Assembly: GCF_016909075.1 (NCBI RefSeq)
Contig: NZ_JAFBFC010000001.1
Coordinates: forward strand, 124,001 to 188,000
Direction of reading: 5' to 3'
Source: Priestia iocasae
GTDB taxonomy: Bacteria; Bacillota; Bacilli; Bacillales; Bacillaceae_H
DNA: 64,000 bases
Shown here: in pieces, positions 15,623 through 23,301 of the stretch
How the letters are laid out: the number at the start of each line of letters is the position of its first letter
How positions within the stretch are numbered: the stretch's first letter is position 1
Made by a program: the position numbers and the translations under genes
Notes under the pieces: model-generated
The model's input: the letters and a program-made list of their open reading frames with translations, nothing else
The model's database searches: none
Told to the model about the DNA's origin: nothing

Positions 15623-15638
15623 TCAAACAATGATTTGA
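15623..15638 (+). promoter_or_regulatory. CadC-type operator candidate 2
   Basis: TCAAA-N6-TTTGA, the same form as the known staphylococcal cad operator (TCAAATA..TATTTGA). It covers the likely transcription start of cadC-cadA. Confidence 0.6.
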
Positions 15639-15655
15639 ATATTAAGGGGGATGTT

Positions 15656-16021
15656 ATGACGAAGGACCGTTGTGAGACCTATTGTTTTAACGAGGAAAAA
15701 GTCACAGAAGTTAAATCTTTGATTATATTAGAAGATATTCAGCGTTCTGCAAAGTTGCTAAAGGCTTTAGCTGATGAAACTAGAATGAAAGTGGTTTTTG
15801 CCTTATATCAAGGTGGGGAATTATGTGTGTGTGACGTAGCTAATATTATTGAAGCAACAGTCGCAACTACATCGCATCACTTGCGCCTTCTTCGGAATAT
15901 GGGCATTGCTAAATATCGTAAAGAAGGAAAGATGGCTTTTTACTCTTTAGATGATGAACACATTGAACAATTAATACAAGTTTTGTTTGCTCATCAAGAA
16001 GAACTTAAAACACGAAGCTAA
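15656..16021 (+). CDS. cadC: ArsR/SmtB-family repressor CadC
   Basis: Cadmium/lead/zinc-responsive repressor of the adjacent ATPase gene. The 121 residues align in memory with staphylococcal CadC. The N-terminal CETYCFNEEKV supplies one cysteine pair and ELCVCDVANI the other, together the alpha-3N thiolate metal site. The HTH is ATVATTSHHLRLLRN. ATG 15656 follows AAGGGGG by 5 nt; the longer frame from 15635 would start inside the operator. It is 36 nt before cadA and clearly one operon. Confidence 0.9.
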   Translation: MTKDRCETYCFNEEKVTEVKSLIILEDIQRSAKLLKALADETRMKVVFALYQGGELCVCDVANIIEATVATTSHHLRLLRNMGIAKYRKEGKMAFYSLDDEHIEQLIQVLFAHQEELKTRS

Positions 16022-16057
16022 TTCGTCTTTGTAGGGATTAAATGGGAGTGAATACAC

Positions 16058-18652
16058 GTGAGAGAAGACAGAGATAAGCAACACGAAGAAAATGTAAAAA
16101 AAACCTCTTGTTGTAGCAACAATCAGATAATAAACGAATCGACAAGTTGCTGCAGTTCAAAAGTAGAAGAAGATTCTACGGCGCAATCAACATCAAGTTG
16201 TTGCAGCTCAAAATCAGAAGATAAACCGAACACAAAAGAAGCTTCTACTTGTTGTCAATCAACGGGTGAAGCAAGTTTCGATTCGGTATCTAGCTGTTGC
16301 TCCACTAACGATCGCTCTGATGAAAGCATAAATGAATTTGATGGTGAAAAAGCGTCGTACCGTGTGTATGGAATGGACTGTCCAGCCTGTGCCACAACGA
16401 TTGAAAAAAGCATAAAAACGTTAAAAGATATTCAAGACGTTAAAATCAATTACAGCACAGGAAGGATGGAAGTAGCTGCAAGTTTAGACTCTGCTTTTTC
16501 CTCCATCCCTTCTCAAGTTGAAAAGTTAGGTTTTGAGATTGAGCCTCTTCAACAAAATAAGCGAATGAAAACCTATGTAATTGAAGGCATGGATTGTGGG
16601 GCTTGTGCTAAAACGCTTGAAAAACATTTGCGCACAATATCTGATGTTAAAGAAGTGACGGTTAGCTTTGCTACCGGTAAAATGCAAATTGAACATGAAA
16701 ACAGTGTAGAAGACATTATCAAAGAAGTATCAAAAGCAGGCTATACTGCTACTTTCGTCACGAAAAATAGAGGCACGACTGAGGCAAGTTTAACAAAAGG
16801 GAAAAATAACTCAATTATTATCTCTGGTATTCTTATTGCATTAGGATTCGCAGGTTCTTATGCTCAAGTGGCTGATTTTCTCACAACCCTCCTTTATGCG
16901 GTTGCGATGGTTGTCAGTGGCTACAAACCAGCAAGAAGTGCATATTACGCGGTGAAAAGTCGCTCTCTTGATATGAATGTGTTAATGACTGTTGCAGCTC
17001 TTGGTGCAGTACTCATTGGAGAATGGCTAGAAGGAGCGACCGTTGTATGGCTATTTGCATTAGGAGTAGCTTTGCAAACAAGATCCATTGAACAAACACG
17101 ATCATCAATTCGAAACTTAATGAATTTAGCACCTCCTGAAGCATGGGTCAAACAAGGTTCACGGCTTGTGAAAAAAGACGTAGAAGAAATTATGGTTGGG
17201 GATGTAATTGTTGTTAAGCCAGGAGATCGTATTTCTTTAGATGGAGAGGTTGTAAAGGGAGAGTCGAGTGTAAATCAAGCACCTATTACAGGTGAATCAA
17301 TCCCTGTGGACAAACAGATAGGGGATATAGCTTATGCAGGTACAATTAATGAAAGTGGTTCTCTTGAAATCAAGGTCACAAAAGTTGTAGAAGACACAAC
17401 CATTGCCAAAATTATTCACCTAGTTGAAGAAGCACAAGAAAAGAAAGCACCTGCGCAGGCATTCGTGGATAAATTTGCGGCCATTTACACACCGATTGTT
17501 TTTCTTTTCGCTTTAGCCGTGATGATTATTCCACCTTTAATTGGAACGGGTGAGTGGGGTGAGTGGTTTTATAAAGGACTAGAATTACTTGTTGTAGCTT
17601 GTCCTTGTGCATTAGTCATCTCGACACCTGTTGCAATTGTTTCGGCTATTGGAAACGCAGCTAAAAATGGCGTGCTCATTAAAGGTGGTACATTTCTTGA
17701 GGCTGCCGGTAGTATTAAAGCCATTGCCTTTGATAAAACCGGTACGTTAACAGAAGGGAAACCAGCAGTTGATACGGTTTTTGTTGTTGATGGAACCGAG
17801 CAACAATTATTATCGGTGGCAAGAACGTTAGAAGAGTATTCTAATCATCCAATTGCAAAAGCTATTGTGAATGATGGAGATAAACGCGGAATTTCATCGT
17901 TACAAGGTGATCAATTTAAAGCAATTACCGGAAAAGGAATTCAAGCTACTATTGATGGAACGATTTATTATGCTGGAAACAAAAAGCTCTTTTTAGAAAT
18001 AGGTGCACCACTTGAAAAGATTATGAATCAAGTTGAGCAACTAGAAGCCGAAGGGAAGACGCTGGTGATTGTAGGAACACAGCATAACCTATTAGGTGTC
18101 ATTGGGATTGCAGATCAAATGAGAAACTCAACCCTGTCAGCACTAGAGCACTTAAAGCAAATAGGTGTGAATCAATTGGTTATGCTAACCGGAGATCATG
18201 AGGGGACGGCAAAAAAGATTGCTTCAGAGTCGAAGATTGACCGCTATTTTGCGAATTTAATGCCAGAGGATAAAGTATCTGCTATTCAGCAGCTTCAAAG
18301 TGAAGGCTATCCAACAGCAATGGTGGGGGATGGAATCAATGATGCACCAGCCTTAGCAACCGCAAACCTTGGAATTGCCATGGGGGGAGCTGGGACAGAT
18401 ACGGCAATGGAGACTGCTGATATTGTTCTTATGGCAGATAATCTTGAGAAGCTTCCTCATACGATTAAATTAAGTCGAAAAGCTTTGACCGTTATTAAGC
18501 AAAATATTTGGTTTTCATTGATTGTTAAAGCAGTAGCATTGGCCTTTATTTTCCCTGGCTGGTTAACATTATGGCTTGCGGTATTAAGTGATACAGGAGC
18601 AGCTTTAATTGTCATTTTAAACAGCCTTCGTTTATTACGAATGAAAGGATAA
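16058..18652 (+). CDS. cadA: Cd/Zn/Pb-transporting P1B-type ATPase with Cys-pair N-terminus
   Basis: Membrane ATPase exporting Cd, Zn or Pb. After a GTG start the 864 residues begin with an unusual leader of five vicinal cysteine pairs (18-19, 31-32, 48-49, 65-66, 80-81) in Ser/Thr-rich spacers. Two heavy-metal-associated domains follow (GMDCPACA near 106-111 and GMDCGACA). The membrane metal site is CPC in VVACPCALVIS, the phosphorylation motif is DKTGTLTEG, and GDGINDAPAL forms the hinge. The Cys-pair leader is longer than in standard CadA. Regulation by CadC is inferred from the operators. Confidence 0.92.
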   Translation: MREDRDKQHEENVKKTSCCSNNQIINESTSCCSSKVEEDSTAQSTSSCCSSKSEDKPNTKEASTCCQSTGEASFDSVSSCCSTNDRSDESINEFDGEKASYRVYGMDCPACATTIEKSIKTLKDIQDVKINYSTGRMEVAASLDSAFSSIPSQVEKLGFEIEPLQQNKRMKTYVIEGMDCGACAKTLEKHLRTISDVKEVTVSFATGKMQIEHENSVEDIIKEVSKAGYTATFVTKNRGTTEASLTKGKNNSIIISGILIALGFAGSYAQVADFLTTLLYAVAMVVSGYKPARSAYYAVKSRSLDMNVLMTVAALGAVLIGEWLEGATVVWLFALGVALQTRSIEQTRSSIRNLMNLAPPEAWVKQGSRLVKKDVEEIMVGDVIVVKPGDRISLDGEVVKGESSVNQAPITGESIPVDKQIGDIAYAGTINESGSLEIKVTKVVEDTTIAKIIHLVEEAQEKKAPAQAFVDKFAAIYTPIVFLFALAVMIIPPLIGTGEWGEWFYKGLELLVVACPCALVISTPVAIVSAIGNAAKNGVLIKGGTFLEAAGSIKAIAFDKTGTLTEGKPAVDTVFVVDGTEQQLLSVARTLEEYSNHPIAKAIVNDGDKRGISSLQGDQFKAITGKGIQATIDGTIYYAGNKKLFLEIGAPLEKIMNQVEQLEAEGKTLVIVGTQHNLLGVIGIADQMRNSTLSALEHLKQIGVNQLVMLTGDHEGTAKKIASESKIDRYFANLMPEDKVSAIQQLQSEGYPTAMVGDGINDAPALATANLGIAMGGAGTDTAMETADIVLMADNLEKLPHTIKLSRKALTVIKQNIWFSLIVKAVALAFIFPGWLTLWLAVLSDTGAALIVILNSLRLLRMKG

Positions 18653-18828
18653 TAAGTCTAGTATGCTGGCACTATGCACAGAAATCCAAAGATAAGCGTG
18701 ATTAGTAATGAAATGAATAAAAAACCATATATTTTAACCATAAAGTAAAGAAAAAGGGATAGTCGTATTTCTGCAAAAGAAGTACTATTCCTAAAACGTA
18801 GGTGACTGACTTTAAGGGAGTGGAAAAT

Positions 18829-18996
18829 ATGGTTTCTCGTCTGTTTCGCGTGCACAGGCACATTCCATTTAATATGAAACAAGGAGACATATATCGGGAT
18901 TCATCGGGGCGTTCATTTCGAGTGGTGAAAATTAAGTCGATTTTATTTACAAGTGAAACGACGATGGAAGTCATTGGAGTTTGTAAACCTCTTTAA
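18829..18996 (+). CDS. Small hypothetical protein (55 aa)
   Basis: I do not recognise this gene. It starts at ATG 18829 after AAGGGAGTGG and encodes a basic 55-residue soluble protein, with QGDIYRDSSGRSFRVVKIKS suggesting a small beta-barrel-like fold. It ends 12 nt before hairpin copy 4, which supports a real transcript end. Two opposite-strand frames over the same bases lack ribosome binding sites, so I prefer this one. Confidence 0.55.
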   Translation: MVSRLFRVHRHIPFNMKQGDIYRDSSGRSFRVVKIKSILFTSETTMEVIGVCKPL

Positions 18997-19008
18997 ATCT
19001 ATAAAGAT

Positions 19009-19056
19009 AGCCGCTCTTTCTAAATGAGTTTTCATTCAGAAAGAGCGGCTATTTAT
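19009..19056. repeat. Dispersed hairpin, copy 4
   Basis: AGCCGCTCTTTCTAAATGA / TCATTCAGAAAGAGCGGCT with a GTTT loop, then ATTTATAT. It lies between the convergent 55-codon gene and catR-like gene and may end both transcripts. Confidence 0.75.
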
Positions 19057-19063
19057 ATAACGA

Positions 19064-19387
19064 TTAATTTAAATCTTCGCTGCTTAACCAAGATTGAGCC
19101 CATTTTTCAACTTCCTTCATAATGGGTGCAAGAGCTTTCCCTTTTTCAGTTAAAGAATATTCAATTCGTACAGGTGTCTCAGGAAAGACTTCTCGTTTTA
19201 CAATGCCTTTCTGCTCTAGATCTTTTAATCGTTCAGAAAGTACACGACCACTAACCGAGATAGATGATTCAATTGTACAAAAGCGCCGAGGACCTGAAAG
19301 TAATTGATAAATAATTAAGCCAGTCCATCGTTGACTGAATAGCGCCATTGCTTTTTCAAACCTTGGGCACAAAATGGATTCATTCAT
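19064..19387 (-). CDS. HxlR/YodB-type redox-sensing repressor (CatR-like)
   Basis: DNA-binding protein of the HxlR family, 107 residues, with a single winged helix (SGRVLSERLKDLEQKGIV, TPVRIEYSLTEKG). The N-terminus MNESILCPRFEKA puts Cys7 where B. subtilis YodB and CatR (YvaP) have the thiol that senses quinones and diamide. A second cysteine is at 37. It is divergent from a CatE-like dioxygenase gene with an inverted repeat over that gene's start site. Together these suggest quinone or catechol control, inferred by family. Confidence 0.82.
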   Translation of the reverse strand: MNESILCPRFEKAMALFSQRWTGLIIYQLLSGPRRFCTIESSISVSGRVLSERLKDLEQKGIVKREVFPETPVRIEYSLTEKGKALAPIMKEVEKWAQSWLSSEDLN

Positions 19388-19453
19388 ATTCGCTCACTCC
19401 TATTGCTTTAGTATAGCACAAAAAATATTCATTATTAATTAAAATGAATATAC

Positions 19454-19482
19454 TTGACGGAAGTTAGTTTTAAAATTATATT
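19454..19482 (+). promoter_or_regulatory. Sigma-A promoter of the catE-like gene
   Basis: TTGACG at 19454-19459, a 17-bp spacer and TATATT at 19477-19482. Confidence 0.7.
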
Positions 19483-19501
19483 AACTTACATAAAGTAAGT
19501 T
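19483..19501. promoter_or_regulatory. Operator AACTTAC-N5-GTAAGTT
   Basis: Perfect 7-5-7 inverted repeat directly after the -10, over the predicted transcription start. It is a natural repressor site for the divergent HxlR-family protein. Confidence 0.55.
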
Positions 19502-19536
19502 TAATTTGAATGGATTTTAAATTTAGAGAGGGCTGA

Positions 19537-20394
19537 ATGCATTTGAATTTTCATTGTCCACCGGCTGTGTTTATTAAAAATGTTCATTTAATAGTTGAAA
19601 ATCTTAATCGTTCCTTACTATTTTATCGCGACGTTCTAGGTTTTAAGGTACTGAAAGAAACATCTCAAGCAGCTATATTAACAGTAGACGGGGAAACGCC
19701 TATTCTTACGATTGAACAACCAGAAGGTGTATTGCCAAAACCATCTCGAACAACAGGGTTGTATCATTTTGCATTATTGCTGCCGAATCGACACGACTTA
19801 GCAAATATGTTAACTCACCTTCTTCAAGTTGAATATCCTTTACAAGGAGCATCTGACCATTTAGTTAGTGAAGCGATTTATTTAGCGGATCCAGATGGGA
19901 ACGGCATAGAAATCTATATAGATCGTCCATCAAATACGTGGAGGTGGGAGGACGGCGAACTCATCATGGCCACAGAACCTTTGGATGGAAAAGGATTATT
20001 AGCTGAACGAACAGAAACGTGGAAACAGATACCACATGGTACAATTATGGGTCATATCCATTTGCACGTATCCAATTTGCATGAAGCGGAATCTTTCTAT
20101 TGTGATGGACTTGGATTTGATGTGACGACGAGATATGGAGATCAGGCGTTGTTTCTTTCATCAAATGGTTATCACCATCATATAGGTTTAAATACATGGA
20201 ATGGGATAGGAGCACCACCTGCACCGAAAAATAGTGTAGGGTTAAAGTTCTCAACTCTGGTCTTTCCTACCATTGTATATAGAGAACAAGTGATAGAGCG
20301 GTTAGAGAAAATAGGAGCAACCATTAAAGTGAAAGATAATGAAATCATAACGAAGGATCCTTCTGGGAATGCAATTCGGTTAATTGTGGAATAA
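19537..20394 (+). CDS. catE: VOC-family catechol-2,3-dioxygenase-like protein (CatE-like)
   Basis: Two-domain vicinal-oxygen-chelate protein of 285 residues, the length of B. subtilis CatE, an extradiol dioxygenase opening catechol. The first domain spans about 1-130 (DPDGNGIEIYIDRPSNTW) and the second about 165-285. Metal ligands are expected at GHIHLHV and in the HHHIGL stretch, with a C-terminal acidic residue (IRLIVE). Start ATG 19537 follows GAGAGGG. It is divergent from the CatR-like repressor. The exact substrate is inferred from overall resemblance. Confidence 0.75.
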   Translation: MHLNFHCPPAVFIKNVHLIVENLNRSLLFYRDVLGFKVLKETSQAAILTVDGETPILTIEQPEGVLPKPSRTTGLYHFALLLPNRHDLANMLTHLLQVEYPLQGASDHLVSEAIYLADPDGNGIEIYIDRPSNTWRWEDGELIMATEPLDGKGLLAERTETWKQIPHGTIMGHIHLHVSNLHEAESFYCDGLGFDVTTRYGDQALFLSSNGYHHHIGLNTWNGIGAPPAPKNSVGLKFSTLVFPTIVYREQVIERLEKIGATIKVKDNEIITKDPSGNAIRLIVE

Positions 20395-20545
20395 ATAACA
20401 GGGCCAGATTAGACATAACGTAGTATTTTTTACTCTTTAGGCTTAATCTCGTTGTTTTTTCTTCATCTATACTCTTGAATTTTCAATGAAAAACAGACAC
20501 AATAATAAGGACTAAACGTTAATTTGATTAAGAGAGGATATGATT

Positions 20546-20989
20546 ATGGCAGTAGATCAGAACGATCCAATCGTAGCAGACCTTGAGAAGTCACTACGTT
20601 ACATAGCGACAATCGTGAAACAAAAAGGTCGTGAAATTTTAAGTAACTATACAATTACTCCACCGCAATTTATTGCTTTGCAGTGGCTTTTAGAATATGG
20701 TGATATGACAATTGGAGAATTGTCGAATAGAATGTTTTTAGCATGCAGTACAACGACGGATTTAGTTGATCGAATGGAAAAGAGTAAGCTTGTGATGCGA
20801 GTCAAAGATCCAAAGGACCGTCGTGTTGTACGCATTCATTTATTAGAAGAAGGCGAGCGTATTATCGCTGAGGTTATTAAGAAACGTCAAGATTATTTAC
20901 GTGGCGTACTTGTGAACTTTTCGGAAGAAGACATTGAGTTATTGCAGAAAAGTCTACAAAAGTTACATTATGAAATGAAAGAAGAATGA
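20546..20989 (+). CDS. ysmB: MarR-family regulator (YsmB-like)
   Basis: A 147-residue winged-helix repressor. The core is TPPQFIALQWLLEYGDMTIGELSNRM, then ACSTTTDLVDRMEKSKLVMR and the DPKDRRVVRIHL wing. Ligand and targets are unknown. I chose ATG 20546, better spaced from AGAGAGGA than ATG 20540. It precedes racE by 9 nt, the same neighbourhood as ysmB in B. subtilis though the order is swapped, and marks the right edge of the accessory block. Confidence 0.85.
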   Translation: MAVDQNDPIVADLEKSLRYIATIVKQKGREILSNYTITPPQFIALQWLLEYGDMTIGELSNRMFLACSTTTDLVDRMEKSKLVMRVKDPKDRRVVRIHLLEEGERIIAEVIKKRQDYLRGVLVNFSEEDIELLQKSLQKLHYEMKEE

Positions 20990-20998
20990 GGCGATTTT

Positions 20999-21793
20999 TT
21001 GAATAGAGCAATCGGAGTGATTGATTCTGGTGTTGGTGGTTTAACAGTAGCAAAAGAGATTATGCGACAGCTTCCTAAAGAACAAATTCTTTACATGGGT
21101 GACACGGCTCGTTGTCCATATGGCCCAAGACCAACAGAAGAAGTTCGTGCGTTTACATGGGAAATGACAAACTATCTACTAGACAAAGAGATTAAAATGC
21201 TTGTCATCGCTTGCAACACTGCTACTGCCGTTGTATTAGAAGAAATTCAAAATCAATTAACCATTCCGGTACTAGGTGTAATTCAACCAGGAGCGAGAGC
21301 TGCATTAAAAGTAACGAAAAATCATAAAATTGGTGTCATTGGAACAAATGGTACTGTAAAAAGCAAAGCATATACACATGCTCTCAAAGAACTTCATAAC
21401 GAAGTAGAAGTGGAAAGCCTTGCTTGTCCGTTGTTTGTCCCACTTGTTGAAAGCGGTAATTATGAAGGAGCAGAAGCAGAGCGAATTGTAAAAGAAACGC
21501 TTGCTCCGTTTACTCATTATGAGATTGACACAATGATTTTAGGCTGCACACATTATCCTTTGCTGAAACCAGTCATTCAAAACTTTATTGGCGATAAAGT
21601 GAAACTCATCAGTTCAGGTGAAGAAACGGCGAGTGAAGTGAGTGCCATTTTGTCTTACAGTAACTTGTTGAATCAAACGGAAGAACAGCCAGTTCATCAG
21701 TTTTTAACAACAGGATCGACAGAGCTATTTCAGTCTATTGCATCAAAGTGGTTTGAACAACCAGTTCGACACGTTCATCATATTGCATTATAA
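20999..21793 (+). CDS. racE: Glutamate racemase
   Basis: Interconverts L- and D-glutamate, supplying D-Glu for peptidoglycan. The two catalytic cysteines are visible in VIACNTATA and LGCTHYPLL, and the N-terminus [16 protein letters not shown] is the family signature. It is 264 residues. The start is TTG 20999, with GAGGCG overlapping the ysmB stop region. It forms an operon with ysmB and ends at a terminator. Confidence 0.95.
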   Translation: MNRAIGVIDSGVGGLTVAKEIMRQLPKEQILYMGDTARCPYGPRPTEEVRAFTWEMTNYLLDKEIKMLVIACNTATAVVLEEIQNQLTIPVLGVIQPGARAALKVTKNHKIGVIGTNGTVKSKAYTHALKELHNEVEVESLACPLFVPLVESGNYEGAEAERIVKETLAPFTHYEIDTMILGCTHYPLLKPVIQNFIGDKVKLISSGEETASEVSAILSYSNLLNQTEEQPVHQFLTTGSTELFQSIASKWFEQPVRHVHHIAL

Positions 21794-21812
21794 GGTGCTA
21801 AATGATGACTAT

Positions 21813-21871
21813 AAATCCTTGTTACTCTATCCATTCATAAATATTTTGGATTTGAGAGACAAGGATTTTTT
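21813..21871 (+). terminator. Terminator of ysmB-racE
   Basis: AAATCCTTGTTACTCT pairs with AGAGACAAGGATTT around a 26-nt loop, followed by a T tract. Confidence 0.75.
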
Positions 21872-21975
21872 GTGTCTGTTTCCAGTTTAATATCCTATGT
21901 TATAATATACAAGTTGTTGAAAAAATAGGCTTTCGTTTAATATGTTAGTAGGAATATAGGGAAAGAGGCAGCATC

Positions 21976-22353
21976 GTGCAAAAAATTTTAAAAAATGAAA
22001 CGATAAAGTTTATTATAGTTGGTTTTTTTAATACATTTCATTATTATGTATGGTATTTGTTATTTACAGAATTATGGTCCATTCACTATCTAATTGGGCA
22101 TTGGTTTGCGTTTCTGATTAGTATGGTTGGATCTTTCTATCTAAATACTTATTTCACTTATCGTTCAAAGCCTAGTTGGAAAAAGTTTTTCCAGTTTCCT
22201 TTAACGTATGTGGTCAACATATCTGTATCAACGAGTGCTCTCTATGTGTTAACAGAGTGGCTTCATATTGATAATAAGCTAGCGCCCCTACTTGCTTCAG
22301 GGATAGCCATTCCGTTTACCTTCCTTATATCACGAAAGATATTAAAATCATAA
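21976..22353 (+). CDS. GtrA-family membrane protein
   Basis: A 125-residue, four-helix membrane protein of the GtrA/DPMS3 family, proposed to flip or position a polyprenyl-phosphate sugar. The opening FIIVGFFNTFHYYVWYLLF is typical, followed by GSFYLNTYFTYRS. It starts with GTG 21976 after GAAAGAGG. It is first in a three-gene set with a GT2 transferase and a large polytopic transferase, the gtrABC layout of O-antigen glucosylation and of Gram-positive teichoic-acid glycosylation. Confidence 0.85.
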   Translation: MQKILKNETIKFIIVGFFNTFHYYVWYLLFTELWSIHYLIGHWFAFLISMVGSFYLNTYFTYRSKPSWKKFFQFPLTYVVNISVSTSALYVLTEWLHIDNKLAPLLASGIAIPFTFLISRKILKS

Positions 22354-22369
22354 AAAGGGGGGAAACGTT

Positions 22370-23287
22370 GTGAAGAAACTTAGTATTGTTATTCCTTGCT
22401 ATAATGAAGAACAAACCGTTAACAAATTTTATGAAGAAGCGCAAAAGTTCATGAAATTGATTCCTGCTGTAGTTGAATATATTTTTATCGATGATGGAAG
22501 TAGAGACAAAACGCTTGAGCAATTAAGAAAACTAGCCGATCAAGATTCAAGCGTTCATTATATTTCATTTAGTCGTAACTTCGGAAAAGAGGCAGCTATT
22601 TTGGCAGGCTTTCAGTATGCTTCTGGTGATGCCGTTGTATTAATTGATGCTGATTTACAGCATCCACCTTCTCTTATTCCATCTATGTGGGAATATTACG
22701 AAGAAGGCTATGATCAAGTCATTGCAAAGCGCAATCGTATTGGTGAAAAGTTTGTTCGCCGAAAATTGACGAATCTTTATTATAAGTTTATTAACCGACT
22801 TGTGGATGTAACCATTACAGATGGTGTTGGAGATTTTCGTTTATTAAGTAGACAAGCACTAGATGCTTTGTTGAAAATGACAGAATACAATCGCTTTTCT
22901 AAAGGACTTTTCTCATGGATAGGCTTTCATGAGAAAACAATTGAATACGATAATCAACTTCGTATAGAAGGTACGAGTAAATGGAGTTTTGGAAGTTTAT
23001 TGAATTATGGAATGGATGGAATTCTATCTTTTAATAATAAACCATTACGTATAGCAATCTATAGCGGAATGGGGATTACGTTTTTTGGCTTCATCTATAT
23101 TTTAATTACGCTTATTAATTATTTTCTCCATGGAGTAGAGACCCCAGGGTACTTTACGACCATTTCTGCCATTATTCTTCTAGGAGGCATTCAATTATTG
23201 TTTCTAGGAATCATTGGTGAATATATTGGGCGCATTTACTATGAAACAAAACGTCGACCTCAATATTTGATTAAAGAGAAAAAGTAA
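22370..23287 (+). CDS. Polyprenyl-phosphate glycosyltransferase, GtrB/CsbB-like (GT2)
   Basis: Transfers a sugar from a nucleotide donor to undecaprenyl phosphate on the inner membrane face. The GT2 domain (about residues 1-210) starts LSIVIPCYNEE and has DDGSRD and DADLQHPP as donor and metal motifs. Two C-terminal membrane segments follow near 230-290, as in CsbB and GtrB. The length is 305 residues. A GTG start follows AAAGGGGGG. It is 16 nt after gtrA-like and 14 nt before the next gene. Confidence 0.9.
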   Translation: MKKLSIVIPCYNEEQTVNKFYEEAQKFMKLIPAVVEYIFIDDGSRDKTLEQLRKLADQDSSVHYISFSRNFGKEAAILAGFQYASGDAVVLIDADLQHPPSLIPSMWEYYEEGYDQVIAKRNRIGEKFVRRKLTNLYYKFINRLVDVTITDGVGDFRLLSRQALDALLKMTEYNRFSKGLFSWIGFHEKTIEYDNQLRIEGTSKWSFGSLLNYGMDGILSFNNKPLRIAIYSGMGITFFGFIYILITLINYFLHGVETPGYFTTISAIILLGGIQLLFLGIIGEYIGRIYYETKRRPQYLIKEKK

Positions 23288-23301
23288 TAAGGAGTTTACG
23301 T

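Noticed and set aside
18658-18974. Minus-strand frames opposite the 55-aa gene, including a 27-residue hydrophobic peptide
   Set aside because: No ribosome binding site on the minus strand; the plus-strand frame is better supported.
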